From positions 1 to 39,601 of the forward strand of contig JAVKLS010000007.1 of assembly GCA_031538565.1 (NCBI GenBank): a stretch of 39,601 bases of DNA, given 5' to 3'. Positions 7,127 to 15,708 of this stretch are shown here, piece by piece. The stretch is from JASGCK01 sp031538565. GTDB taxonomy: Bacteria; Pseudomonadota; Gammaproteobacteria; Burkholderiales; Burkholderiaceae_C. The position numbers were made by a program, and so were the translations under genes. A model generated the notes under the pieces. That model was given only the letters and a program-made list of their open reading frames with translations. It made no database searches and was not told the origin of the DNA. Each line of letters starts with the position of its first letter. Positions within the stretch are counted from its first letter, which is position 1.

Positions 7127-7182
7127 GCCCGCAAGTGTGCGCGGCAAGCTCTTATTTGGTAAGAGAAAGTGCTTTCCTAATC
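7127..7182 (-). promoter_or_regulatory. Late promoter copy B, before gp46
   Basis: Reading leftward: GATTAGGAAAGCACTTTCT (dyad half sites), then TTACCA at 7162-7157, 17 bases, then CACACT at 7139-7134. The ATG lies seven bases after the hexamer. The layout is identical in length (56 bases) to the elements at 20654-20709 and 31991-32046. Here the first dyad base differs, leaving one imperfect half site. The element overlaps the stop codon of the gp45 gene by two bases. Confidence 0.75.
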
Positions 7183-7735
7183 ACATCACGTGGTCAGGCG
7201 CAGAGCCAGGGGCGTGGTGCCCGCCGTGCGCGTTGTAAGCCGTACGCATAGCTGTCATTGTGCCTGCCGCGTCTTGCACTTCACCTGCTGCCTGAATCTT
7301 CGCCGTCGCGTCCACCAGCGGCGTTTGTAGCAGCACCTTAGTGGTTGCAACCAGCTCAATTACATCGGCCTCCATACGGATGACCTTACCGTTTTTAAGG
7401 TGGATAAAGTGCCCCTCGCGCTCGTTAAACAGCGCGGTCTCACCCTCTTGCATATTGGCAACGTGCAGCGCACCATTGGCGCAGCTAATAACAATGCCGT
7501 GGGCGCTTGCGCCGTTGAGCGGGATCACCACCACTTGCGAGCCCGCCATTGGTACGCTACGCAAGCCCGCTTGCTGGAACACCTCGGCATCTTGAAACGT
7601 CTCGCCCGCCAAGCCTGCCACCTGCGCCAGCATGACCCGCGTGCCCGCGCTCACGCGCAACACCTTGCCCCGCAGCGCTTGGCGAATGCCCGAGAGCGCC
7701 CGCGCCACTTGCGCCTTAATCAACTGAGGATTCAT
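7181..7735 (-). CDS. Baseplate spike protein, Mu gp45 / gpV family
   Basis: The 184-aa protein is the membrane-piercing spike. It has an N-terminal OB-fold region, a repetitive beta segment around residues 115-150 and a C-terminal apex rich in histidine and glycine (NAHGGHHAPGS). In this family such residues bind a metal ion at the needle tip. It overlaps gp44 by four bases. Its stop codon merges with the beginning of late promoter B. Confidence 0.88.
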   Translation of the reverse strand: MNPQLIKAQVARALSGIRQALRGKVLRVSAGTRVMLAQVAGLAGETFQDAEVFQQAGLRSVPMAGSQVVVIPLNGASAHGIVISCANGALHVANMQEGETALFNEREGHFIHLKNGKVIRMEADVIELVATTKVLLQTPLVDATAKIQAAGEVQDAAGTMTAMRTAYNAHGGHHAPGSAPDHVM

Positions 7736-8964
7736 GGGGTCACACCCGTTGATGCACCCGATGGCGCGACATACTTCGAATTCTTCTTACCCGTATTCGA
7801 TTTACGCTTGCCTTTAACTTTGGCAAGATTGAGCAACCAAGTGCCGTCCAGCACCAGCTCCAGCTCGGTCTGCGTTCCGCTTTGCCTGCCACCCTCAAAC
7901 GTGCGCTTCATCACAAAATAAATATCGTCCACGCCGTGCGGCTCAGACAGCACGCGCACGCGCATCCCCGCTTGCCACAGCCCGCCCTTACTGCCGTCGG
8001 CTGTGCGGATGCGATGCCCCGCCACGGTAATGTGCAAACGCTCGCCCGCCATGCGGCTGTCGGCCAGCAGCTTATTGGCGCGGCGCAGGGCAAGGTCTTG
8101 ACTCTCCGCGTTGCCGTCCAATACCGTTTTTGGGCGGTAAAGGCTGGGGTAATCCGCCAGCAAGTCATCATCTTGCACCGTCGCCAGCGCGTTGTGACCT
8201 TCCTCCCCCGTGCCCGCACTTTGCGCCAATACCGTGATATGGGTATAGCGGCTGTGGATGCTCTTGTGCCTGTGCAGGCGCTTGATGTTGTTGCCACTGG
8301 CGCTCCCCGCGCCGTCCTCTGCTCGCAGCACTAAATTAGCAGCGGGCGGATTGGTCTCGTTACTGTAGTCGGGGCTACCAATCACCAGCGTGCCGTCAGG
8401 CGCAAACCACGGCCACACTTGGTTGGCTTCGCAAGCTGCCAGCAGCCAATCCCACACCGTTTGACCTGGCTCGGTATGCACCGTTTGACGCGGTGCGCCC
8501 AGCTTGGCCCGGTAGTCCACTTTGTCGATACCAAAGCTGCCAATTTTGGATGGCGCTACGGGCTTGACCACGCTCTTGATAATTTGGTCTAGCGTCGCAT
8601 TTTTAAGCGACAACATCGGCACACTGCAATCGACCAGCGCAGCACCAAAATCACGGCCACTCATTTGCACGGTGTGCTGGGACTTATCCAGCGTCTCCTC
8701 GACGGAGTCAATCCTCCCGCGCAGCACCCGCTCGCCGCCCAGCAGTAATTGCACCTCAGCGCCCGCAGTCACATAGTCGGGTAGCAGGCGCATCGGCTGG
8801 AGCGTATCCTCGCCCGCGCTGCGGCTTGCCCACAAGCTCAAATCCCAAGCGTCAGCGGGGGTCAATAAATCCGAGTCGATGCGGTAACGCTCCCAGCGCG
8901 TGTGCGCGCGGCCGTCCACTACCAGCACTACCTCTTCCGACAAAGCACTAGACGGCGTAGCCAT
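7732..8964 (-). CDS. Baseplate hub protein, Mu gpP (gp44) / gpD-like
   Basis: The 410-aa product belongs to the gp44/late-control D-like hub family: an N-terminal strand with VVDGRAHTRWERYRID, a central MSGRDFGAALVDCS segment, and an ERLHITVAGHR element near residue 310. It joins the tail tube to the spike. The ATG at 8964 is preferred because upstream codons lie within the end of gpN; the two genes overlap by 17 bases. The C-terminus is lysine-rich (GKRKSNTGKKNS). Confidence 0.85.
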   Translation of the reverse strand: MATPSSALSEEVVLVVDGRAHTRWERYRIDSDLLTPADAWDLSLWASRSAGEDTLQPMRLLPDYVTAGAEVQLLLGGERVLRGRIDSVEETLDKSQHTVQMSGRDFGAALVDCSVPMLSLKNATLDQIIKSVVKPVAPSKIGSFGIDKVDYRAKLGAPRQTVHTEPGQTVWDWLLAACEANQVWPWFAPDGTLVIGSPDYSNETNPPAANLVLRAEDGAGSASGNNIKRLHRHKSIHSRYTHITVLAQSAGTGEEGHNALATVQDDDLLADYPSLYRPKTVLDGNAESQDLALRRANKLLADSRMAGERLHITVAGHRIRTADGSKGGLWQAGMRVRVLSEPHGVDDIYFVMKRTFEGGRQSGTQTELELVLDGTWLLNLAKVKGKRKSNTGKKNSKYVAPSGASTGVTP

Positions 8965-10201
8965 ACACCACACTGCCTTGCGGCACAAAATTAGGATTTT
9001 TAATTTGCGGATTCAACCGCAGCAACTCATCGGCGCGGCCTGCGTCTGCGTACCAATGATGCGCCAGTAACATCAAGTTCATATTGGCGGGCACGAATCG
9101 GCTAATAAACGGCGGCCGCACCTGAATCAGCGCCAGCGCAGCCGCCTGCACACCCGCCGCCACAGCCTTCAATCCCTCGGTCATGGGGCGCGAATCCAAC
9201 AGCTGGGGGTACGCCGCCTGCGTGGCCGCAATCGCCGCCTGCACGTCTGTGCGCACATCGTTTGCTACCGTCTCAATATCTTGCGGGGTCATGCTAGGCG
9301 CGTGCAATTCAATTTCAAAAAGTCCGCTTGCTAGCAGCGCTAGCGCCAAAGCTTGCTGCTGCTGCACATGGACGCGTAGCGGCTCAGGAGCAGCGTCTGT
9401 GCTAGTCAGCAAAGGAGCGCGTAGCGCCGTGCTGGCTGTGCGCCAGTTGCTTGCACCGCTAACAGCCACAGCGTTCCCTGCCCTCGTACCCAATAGAGCG
9501 GAAATCGTTTTAAGTGACCCTAGCAACTCACCCACCGCACCCTTTAGCAGCAGCTTCATGTCGTTCGCAAACGATAGCGCATCAAAAAAGTTAGACAGAC
9601 CAAGCCCGTACACCAACTCCGACTTCAAACCGCGCACCAAGTTTTTGATGCGGTTCAGCGCGTTGCTCATAGCGCTCAAATAATCCTTTAGCCGCTTGGG
9701 CTTGGCAGCGGCAACCGTTTTGGCATACCTATCGCGCACCTCTACCGACGCAGCCTCGACCGTCTGCTCCAGCACCGCCAATTGCGTGGCAAGCGTGAAC
9801 TGGTCAAACGACGGCGTGCCCAGTGTGTGCTCTACAAACTCAGCACGCAGCTCGCAATACTCGGGCTGGTCGGCATCGTGCGTCATGTCGCCGCTCACGT
9901 ACTGCGCCATGACCGAGCCAAATACAGGGTGAATCAACTCACCCGAGCCCGCCTGCGCCGCCACCGCTAAAAAACGCGCCAGCTTGAGCTGATAGTCAGC
10001 ACCAAACCACACCAGCGTCAAACTGATATGCCGCTCTTGCTGCCCCAAGTCCTCAATATCTGCGCCGTCGGTAAAAGGGTAAGCGTGGACAGCAATCGCC
10101 CGCTGGATCGAGTCGCGCGTGTTGACCACGTCAATATCCACCCCTCTAAATTTAGCGGGGATCAGCGTGTTGGTGGTGGTCTTGCGTAGCTGGATCGTCA
10201 T
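8948..10201 (-). CDS. DNA circularisation / baseplate protein, Mu gpN (gp43)
   Basis: The roughly 417-aa protein carries the N-terminal gpN domain (FRGVDIDVVNTRDSIQRAI and the GADIEDLGQQ stretch), a helical middle, and a C-terminal LysM-like end (ADAGRADELLRLNPQI). In Mu it is a baseplate component. The ATG at 10201 follows GGAGG at five bases; the adjacent GTG at 10204 would be too close. It overlaps the tape-measure stop codon. Confidence 0.85.
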   Translation of the reverse strand: MTIQLRKTTTNTLIPAKFRGVDIDVVNTRDSIQRAIAVHAYPFTDGADIEDLGQQERHISLTLVWFGADYQLKLARFLAVAAQAGSGELIHPVFGSVMAQYVSGDMTHDADQPEYCELRAEFVEHTLGTPSFDQFTLATQLAVLEQTVEAASVEVRDRYAKTVAAAKPKRLKDYLSAMSNALNRIKNLVRGLKSELVYGLGLSNFFDALSFANDMKLLLKGAVGELLGSLKTISALLGTRAGNAVAVSGASNWRTASTALRAPLLTSTDAAPEPLRVHVQQQQALALALLASGLFEIELHAPSMTPQDIETVANDVRTDVQAAIAATQAAYPQLLDSRPMTEGLKAVAAGVQAAALALIQVRPPFISRFVPANMNLMLLAHHWYADAGRADELLRLNPQIKNPNFVPQGSVVYGYAV

Positions 10202-12075
10202 CACCGCCTCCTAAAATTTTGCGCTGTCACTTCGTTGACAACCTCGGCCAGAACGCGACCATCAGGCATCACAACTTGCACATGAATAGGCTGGTCAGTT
10301 TTTTCTTTCAAGGCTTCTAAAAAAGCCTCTCGGTCTTTATTAGCAGCATCAAACTCTTTTTGCAATCGCGCTGCCGCCTTGTCATTGCCAGCACTTTTTT
10401 CATACTGCATGAGCTGGGCTAACTCTTTTAACTTTTCTTCCCTCGCAGTCATTCGTTCTTGTAGGCCTTCAGGGCTATTCATTTTTTCTTGCATATACCC
10501 GCCAGCAAGCAAAATCGGAGCGCTGGCAATTACAGCCGCGCCAGCAGTTAGCCCAATAGCGCCTGTCGCGGTCAACGCGGCTGCCCCTCGCGCAGCGGTA
10601 GCAGCCGCACCAATACCTCCTGCGTTATCAACGACAGCCTTTCCGAATGACGGTTTATTATTGCCGTCGCCTAGGCCACCGCTGGGCATATTGGTAACGA
10701 AAACGGGGGTAATACCCGCAACTTTTTCTAGGGTCTTACCCAGCGCAACACCACTCGCAAGATTAGCCCCAGAGCCCGCCCAATTAGCGACCATGCCTGG
10801 CAATTTTTTATACGCTAATCGCGCCAAGATTGCCGCACCTGCAACCCCAACGCCCAATGCCACGCCATGACCGTTATTAATACTATCGGTAGCTTTGTTC
10901 GTCGCCCATGTTGCCCCTTTTCTCAGGCCTGCTGTGTTGTCTTCAGCCGCTGCAAAGGCGGTATTTTTGAGGCGATCAAAACTCGAACCCAAGCCCTCCA
11001 TACTGACCTCCATCTTTGCGGATGCGGAGGAGGCCTTGGCAACGCCTTGTTCAAACTCGGCAAACGAGGTCTCTTTAGATGCAAAGAAAGCCGCCGCCCG
11101 TCCGCCTTCCTCACCAAATAATTTATGCCCAAGCTTTAACTTTTCTCGGTCACTTTTCATGGCGCGAAATTTTTGACGCACGATTTCAATCACGGCGCCA
11201 ACATCTTTAAGCGTTTCCGTTCCATCGGCGTTCTTTTGCCAAAAGTTCATGCCCGATTTTTTAAGCGCTGCTTCTTTGCCTTTTGTCGTTCCGCCAAGAC
11301 CTTCAAAAAAACGATTGAGCGATGTGCCAGCCATATTGCCAAGCGGATCAAGATACCCCAGCGCCGCGATCATCCGTTTAGGGTCAATCTTTAACTGAGC
11401 TGATGATGCGCTGACCAACTGCGAGTTATACAAAATATCTGACGTTTTCATCGACGACGCATCGTCAACACGGACGATTTGATCGGCAAGCTCTTTGTAC
11501 TGCTTGGGCGACTTAAAGCTAAAAGCGTTGCCCAACGAGCCAATTTGTGCAGCAGCCGTTTCGGGTGCTACGCCGCCAAGCTGCGCAAGCGAAGCCGTTG
11601 CGTAAGCAGCGCCATCGTGACCCTTCACGTCTTTCAGCTTCACACCAGATTTCAGTAGCTGATTGACCATTTCCACATTTTGCGTATCGGAGAACATCGT
11701 CACATTGGAGAGGTCTCTCGCCGTCTTGCGCACTTCATTTAGCTGCTGTGTCAACTCTTGCGCAGATCCCACGCCGCTCATAATGTTGGCTTTCACGCCA
11801 AGCATCGCTTTTTCTAATGCCACAACGTTGGAGGTAAAGGTCATGGCGCCTTGGGCGCTAAGGTAGCCCCCCGTCAGTTTTGCGATTTCAGAAAAACCAT
11901 TTAGCGCACGGTACATCCCCACAAACCCTCGGGTCGTCGCTTGCGCACTTGTGTTGAGCGTATTAAGGCCAATGCGTGTAGCACCTAAACCAGTATTTAT
12001 CCCACGTAAGGCGAGTGTTGCGCCAGCGTCCACCCCCTTAATGAGCAAACTCAGCACCATATTTGAATTAGACAT
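10201..12075 (-). CDS. Tail tape measure protein
   Basis: The 624-aa protein sets tail length and leaves with the DNA. It has an N-terminal helical section, a TP901-like minor-tail region (about residues 90-330, including ARDLSNVTMFSDTQN and GTSLNRFFEGLGG), hydrophobic alanine/glycine-rich segments around 395-525, and a charged coiled-coil end. This order is normal for the family. Its start lies 108 bases after the frameshift chaperone product, and a weak AGGA precedes it. The protein is short, predicting a fairly short tail if the usual rule of about 1.5 angstrom per residue applies. Confidence 0.88.
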   Translation of the reverse strand: MSNSNMVLSLLIKGVDAGATLALRGINTGLGATRIGLNTLNTSAQATTRGFVGMYRALNGFSEIAKLTGGYLSAQGAMTFTSNVVALEKAMLGVKANIMSGVGSAQELTQQLNEVRKTARDLSNVTMFSDTQNVEMVNQLLKSGVKLKDVKGHDGAAYATASLAQLGGVAPETAAAQIGSLGNAFSFKSPKQYKELADQIVRVDDASSMKTSDILYNSQLVSASSAQLKIDPKRMIAALGYLDPLGNMAGTSLNRFFEGLGGTTKGKEAALKKSGMNFWQKNADGTETLKDVGAVIEIVRQKFRAMKSDREKLKLGHKLFGEEGGRAAAFFASKETSFAEFEQGVAKASSASAKMEVSMEGLGSSFDRLKNTAFAAAEDNTAGLRKGATWATNKATDSINNGHGVALGVGVAGAAILARLAYKKLPGMVANWAGSGANLASGVALGKTLEKVAGITPVFVTNMPSGGLGDGNNKPSFGKAVVDNAGGIGAAATAARGAAALTATGAIGLTAGAAVIASAPILLAGGYMQEKMNSPEGLQERMTAREEKLKELAQLMQYEKSAGNDKAAARLQKEFDAANKDREAFLEALKEKTDQPIHVQVVMPDGRVLAEVVNEVTAQNFRRR

Positions 12076-12183
12076 GCTAAACTGATCCTATGCTCACGTT
12101 ATTTCTTTGGACGCTTATTCCACTATTTATCGTTACCAACGGTTGGTGGCCGCTGGGCTTTTGCATCATGCTTTTGCAAGCTC

Positions 12184-12845
12184 TCACTGGGGCACTTGAC
12201 CGCTTGATTGCGGCACTGGATCGCTTAAACGCCTCTGCGCACGCCGAACCACCTTCCCCTCGCTAACGCCGTCTCCAGCATCCTCATCGGGCTTGCGATT
12301 TACTACCAGCAGCATTCCCAACAAATAAGTCCACTGCCCGTTGGTCAATTCGCAGGCGGGCACGCCAAAAACAGCGCGAGCTTTTTCAGCATGAGTGAAC
12401 TTAAATTGTTCAAACACGTCGTCAGCTGCGTTTTTTTTACCTCATCAATCAACTTGGTCATGTCGTTGTTTGAGAGCGTTCGCTCGGACGGCGAGAACTT
12501 CTTTTCGTGCTCTAGGTACGCCTGCGCAATAAAGCCGTGCTCCTCGCGCGTAAAGGCTTCGCGTACAGCAGTAGCATCTTTGCAAATCCGATCACTCGTG
12601 TCGGGGTCAACCAAAAAACGCGCCATCAGCTGCGCCGCTTTTTCGCTCTCAAACAGTTCGGCAGACTCGACGTCAAAGGTCAAACCCTTAGCTTTCAACG
12701 CGGCATTGGCATCCATACCCGCTTGGAAATAATCACTCTCCAGCAGCAAGCGTAACCCCAGCACGACGGCGCTATCGCCTGCACCAAGGGTTACGCGGCC
12801 GATGGAAGAACGACCAGCTTTAAGACGCGCCAACAAATCACTCAT
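12184..12845 (-). CDS. Tail assembly chaperone, -1 frameshift product (gp41' type)
   Basis: At 12438-12432 the zero-frame codons GTA AAA AAA ACG give the slippery heptamer A-AAA-AAA. A -1 slip there joins 138 residues of the short chaperone to 82 residues in the second frame (from NAADDVFEQFKF to SSGQVPQ), making about 220 residues. Fused tail chaperones of this kind bind the tape measure and recruit tube protein. The position just before the tape-measure gene and the lack of an independent start for the second frame support programmed frameshifting. The site sequence is visible; its use is inferred. Confidence 0.75.
12345..12845 (-). CDS. Tail assembly chaperone, unshifted product (Mu gp41 type)
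   Basis: The 166-aa product is mostly helical and acidic, with ALKAKGLTFDVESAELFESE in its N-terminal half. It occupies the gp41 position between tube and tape measure. In contractile phages this abundant short form and its frameshift extension act together as tail chaperones and are absent from the virion. It starts at ATG 12845, eleven bases after the tube gene. Confidence 0.82.
   Translation of the reverse strand: MSDLLARLKAGRSSIGRVTLGAGDSAVVLGLRLLLESDYFQAGMDANAALKAKGLTFDVESAELFESEKAAQLMARFLVDPDTSDRICKDATAVREAFTREEHGFIAQAYLEHEKKFSPSERTLSNNDMTKLIDEVKKTQLTTCLNNLSSLMLKKLALFLACPPAN
12432..12438 (-). other. Slippery heptamer for -1 frameshifting
   Basis: Eight consecutive A on the leftward message, read GTA AAA AAA ACG, contain A-AAA-AAA in the X-XXY-YYZ register. 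The -1 frame is open for 82 codons beyond. No obvious strong downstream pseudoknot was found by eye. Confidence 0.75.
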
Positions 12846-12856
12846 AGCATCTCACC

Positions 12857-13243
12857 TTAAATCTGTTTATGGTCCAGTGCGTGCATCGTGATATCGCGCA
12901 CAGCCTCGCCCTCTACCTTGTACTTGCTGCCCACCTCCACACTAAAGCAGCCGTAGTACACGTCGCTCTTGCTGCTCGTGCCGCAAGCGGGGTAGAGTGT
13001 GATGGTGGCGCTGTCGATGTTTTCCCAGTCGGGCTCGTCGCCATCTAACGGAATGGGGACTTGGATTTTGAGATCGAACTCTTTAACCCCACAAGTTCCG
13101 CCCAAGCTGCGCAATTTGCTGTTCATGGTTTTGACCAGCTTTTTGCTGATTTTGGTGGTGGCGTCCACGCTAATGCACTCGTGCTCTTTGCCGTCCACCA
13201 GCATCACAATCGTGCCGCAGTATTCTTTGTTTTCGATAGCCAT
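12857..13243 (-). CDS. Tail tube protein, Mu gpM (gp40) family
   Basis: The 128-aa protein forms the inner tube of the contractile tail. It resembles the FluMu/Mu gp40 family in size and position, with a beta-rich sequence, an LGGTCGVKEFD element and three well-spaced cysteines. It lies 29 bases downstream of the sheath gene, which is the expected order. The ATG at 13243 is the first reasonable start. Confidence 0.85.
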   Translation of the reverse strand: MAIENKEYCGTIVMLVDGKEHECISVDATTKISKKLVKTMNSKLRSLGGTCGVKEFDLKIQVPIPLDGDEPDWENIDSATITLYPACGTSSKSDVYYGCFSVEVGSKYKVEGEAVRDITMHALDHKQI

Positions 13244-13272
13244 TTTTTGCGCTCCGTGAAATTAAATTGCGA

Positions 13273-14700
13273 TTAAAGGGACAAATACAAATCAAAACGG
13301 CTCGCCAAAATGTGTAACCCAGGCACCACGGGCGTTGGAATTTTGATGTTGCTTTGGTTCGGGTTTTGCGCGTCCATCTCGCAAATAAAGTCAACTTCAA
13401 ACTGCTTGACGTTGCGCAAAATCTCTAGATCTTCCATGCGGTACGCAATCTCGATGGCTCGCTCGCGTATATTGCGCTGCGAGCGGACTGTGATTTTTTC
13501 GCGATTAAAACGGATGCGCTGATCGTTAATAACCGTCTCGCGGAAGTAGTCCATCGTCTTGATGGTGGTGCGATCCAGCAAGCTAATGTCGGGCGCATTG
13601 GCGGCGCTTACTGTATAGGTGCTAATCGCTCGCACAATTTGCACCGTATTGCCTGGCCCCACCTCTAGCGGCGTAATGCCGTTGTAGAGCAAGTTCTCCT
13701 GCTCGGCGCGGGACAGCCAGTCCGCCACCGCAGGCGACTCCACGCCTGCCAATGGCAAGGTGTTGAGCGGCTTGGCTGGGTCTTCCTCGTAGGCATCCAT
13801 TGCGGCCACCGCAGCGGCAACTTCCCACGGGTTGGTTGCCGTATTACGCAAATACGCACCGTACAAGCGGCCACTATTAAGCGCAGCCGCCGAGGTAATC
13901 GCTGCGCCGAGCGTGCCCGTTTGCGCATACCACGCTACCGCACCCCTGATCTCAGTACTATTAGAGACGTTGTCCAAATGTGTGCGCAATCGTGCTAAGT
14001 TGGCACTATCGGCAAACGGCGTGATGATGATTTTGTGCTTGCCCAAAAAAATGCTGGCCAGGGCGCTGGTGATGTCGGGGTCAATCAAGCCGCCCGCCAT
14101 CGCCACGGTCGTCGTGGTCAATCCAGCCGCTGTGCTGGTCAACCGCACCTTGATGCTATTGCCTAATGTCCCCTTGGCCTTGGCGGCAAACGTCACCACG
14201 CCAGCGTTGGCAGTCGCCGTGATGCCCAGCTCAGGGCGCTGTCCAATTGCGGTCACCACATCCGCAGCGAGACTGGTGGGCGTACTCGTAGTCAGTACAG
14301 GCAGCTCAAACAAAAAATCCGCCACCTTGACTTGCAACGTGCCACTGTTGGTAGGTGTGCCGCCCAGCGTACAGCTGCCCGTAGAAGCTTGCGCACCTGA
14401 GGCCTCATCCACCAGCACAATGCTCAGTGAGATACGGCGATTGGCAGTTAGAGCCGCCGTCACCATTTGGTGCGCCACCGAGCCAACGCCTGCAAACGTG
14501 GCTGCCTCGGCATCGCTAAAGACCGATGTCAGCACATTGGCGGCAATCGTGCCCGTGGCAAGACGCGGCGCAACGATGCACACAGGCTGCAAATTGGCAG
14601 GCAAGCCGCGCAGCGCCAGCTTGGTATTGAACTCCGCATAGGTCAACGGCTTGCGCAAGCTGCCAGGGATAGTGTCAAACGAGATATTTTTAGATGCCAT
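13273..14700 (-). CDS. Tail sheath protein, Mu gpL (gp39) family
   Basis: The 475-aa protein is the contractile sheath. The N-terminus (FDTIPGSLRKPLTYAEFN) and the segment RLATGTIAANVLTSVFSDAE are typical of Mu-like gpL. The C-terminal third contains the polymerising core, with DRTTIKTMDYFRETVINDQR. It follows gp38 by 15 bases. A long antisense open frame over it (13832-14641) is a shadow. Confidence 0.92.
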   Translation of the reverse strand: MASKNISFDTIPGSLRKPLTYAEFNTKLALRGLPANLQPVCIVAPRLATGTIAANVLTSVFSDAEAATFAGVGSVAHQMVTAALTANRRISLSIVLVDEASGAQASTGSCTLGGTPTNSGTLQVKVADFLFELPVLTTSTPTSLAADVVTAIGQRPELGITATANAGVVTFAAKAKGTLGNSIKVRLTSTAAGLTTTTVAMAGGLIDPDITSALASIFLGKHKIIITPFADSANLARLRTHLDNVSNSTEIRGAVAWYAQTGTLGAAITSAAALNSGRLYGAYLRNTATNPWEVAAAVAAMDAYEEDPAKPLNTLPLAGVESPAVADWLSRAEQENLLYNGITPLEVGPGNTVQIVRAISTYTVSAANAPDISLLDRTTIKTMDYFRETVINDQRIRFNREKITVRSQRNIRERAIEIAYRMEDLEILRNVKQFEVDFICEMDAQNPNQSNIKIPTPVVPGLHILASRFDLYLSL

Positions 14701-14715
14701 GATGAGGGTAGCTCC

Positions 14716-14949
14716 TTACTTAGCTTTGTTGGTGGGTGGTGCTTCGCTTGCAGCGGGCATAGCGGACGCGGCAGGCACTAGCGCATCAGCCAGCACTAAA
14801 TCGCCGTCCATCAAGGCCTTGCGGTAGTACGCGGTGTCAGGTACGCTTTGCTCGCACTCGTCCGTGATGTATTTATTGGGGTAGCCCTCTAGCGGATACT
14901 TGATCCCGCTGGCGGCTTTGACTTTCAATTCTGCTAAGGCTTCAGGCAT
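14716..14949 (-). CDS. DUF2635 protein, Mu gp38 family
   Basis: The 77-aa product has the DUF2635 core (VPDTAYYRKALMDGDLVLAD) followed by an alanine/proline-rich tail. In Mu-like phages this small protein always precedes the sheath gene; its function is unknown. I choose ATG 14949 because GGAG lies six bases upstream. Longer readings would extend into the terminator and promoter. Unlike the other late operons, this gene has a conventional leader. Confidence 0.8.
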   Translation of the reverse strand: MPEALAELKVKAASGIKYPLEGYPNKYITDECEQSVPDTAYYRKALMDGDLVLADALVPAASAMPAASEAPPTNKAK

Positions 14950-14962
14950 ACGGTGCTCCAGT

Positions 14963-14997
14963 AAAAAAGGCCTCCAAGCCCTGTTGACTTGGAAGCC
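14963..14997 (-). terminator. Terminator between gp37 and gp38, overlapping a late-promoter start
   Basis: On the leftward strand GGCTTCCAAG (14997-14988) pairs with CTTGGAGGCC (14978-14969), with one G-U pair and a nine-base loop, followed by six U (14968-14963). It would end transcripts coming from the protease-capsid operon. The predicted start of late promoter D falls within its 5' arm. Confidence 0.8.
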
Positions 14998-15049
14998 TCT
15001 ACTGTGACGGCACACCCCTATTTTGGTAAGGGAAAGTGCTTTCCTAATT
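14993..15049 (-). promoter_or_regulatory. Late promoter copy D, before gp38/sheath
   Basis: Palindrome GGAAAGCACTTTCC complement lies at 15031-15044, then TTACCA at 15029-15024, a 17-base spacer, and CACAGT at 15006-15001. Spacing is identical to the other three copies, although no start codon follows at the equivalent place. That argues that the hexamers are promoter elements and not merely conserved start-codon context. Confidence 0.75.
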
Positions 15050-15051
15050 CA

Positions 15052-15708
15052 TTACGCTGGGGTTGGCACAAGCGCTGCCGCATCGGGCACGTTAGGCGTG
15101 CTAGTGAGCGGCTTTAGATAAAAGCCCGAGGCAATGGCTTGCAACTCTTGCACCGTAGGGATGCCCCCACCACAATCGCTACGGCTGGCGCTCATGTGGT
15201 AGCTTGCCGACAGATGTACCGCCATTACGCTCATGGCTTTTGCACCATCATTTTTGTTGGCATTAAAAACCACCTCAATCTCCTCTAGCACCATAGGCTG
15301 TACGCCCATCACGCCAAAGTTTTGATTCGCGAGCAGCTGCGCCACATCTTCGGCCAGCTGGAAGCTGCCAACATTGTTTGGGTCACCTTGGCGCGTGGCG
15401 CGCTCATTCCTTGCGTTGTAGGTCACGCAGTACACCACAAACGACAGCACTTGCCGAGCCGTTCGCTCGCCCTCGCGTTTGGTTTGGCGCTGTCGCCCAA
15501 AGGTCACAAACACCGCAGGCATCCGAAAACCCGCACTGCCTTGCGGACGGCCATCATCGCCAATGTCCAACTGCCCGCCATAACTCTCAATTGTTAGCAC
15601 CTTATAGGGCAGCGGCGATGCGCCTAGTGCCCCACCGCCGTTACCTGTGCCAATGCCAAACGCAGCTTTAAGCCGCGCAATCATCCCATCTTCAAGCTCG
15701 CTAATCAC
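15052..15708 (-). CDS. Neck/tail completion protein, Mu gp37 (DUF1834) family
   Basis: The 218-aa product has the gp37/DUF1834 pattern: an N-terminal LEDGMIARLKAAF helix, a central RMPAVFVTFGRQ strand and an RATRQGDPNNVGSFQLAEDV segment. It is thought to act at the head-tail connection. It overlaps gp36 by four bases and ends three bases before late promoter D, closing the protease-capsid transcription unit. Confidence 0.82.
   Translation of the reverse strand: MISELEDGMIARLKAAFGIGTGNGGGALGASPLPYKVLTIESYGGQLDIGDDGRPQGSAGFRMPAVFVTFGRQRQTKREGERTARQVLSFVVYCVTYNARNERATRQGDPNNVGSFQLAEDVAQLLANQNFGVMGVQPMVLEEIEVVFNANKNDGAKAMSVMAVHLSASYHMSASRSDCGGGIPTVQELQAIASGFYLKPLTSTPNVPDAAALVPTPA

Noticed and set aside
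9183..10870. Rightward open frames opposite gpN and the tape measure (9183-9683, 10379-10870)
   Set aside because: Serine/alanine/proline-rich shadows of alanine-rich leftward genes; no ribosome-binding sites and no recognisable domains.
13832..14641. Rightward 269-codon open frame
   Set aside because: It lies wholly antisense to the well-supported sheath gene, has low-complexity valine/alanine composition, and follows from codon bias of the real gene.
14963..14997. Hairpin considered as a riboswitch or attenuator leader
   Set aside because: It has a simple stem with a U-run and no alternative antiterminator fold or leader peptide. Terminator of the upstream operon is the simpler reading.
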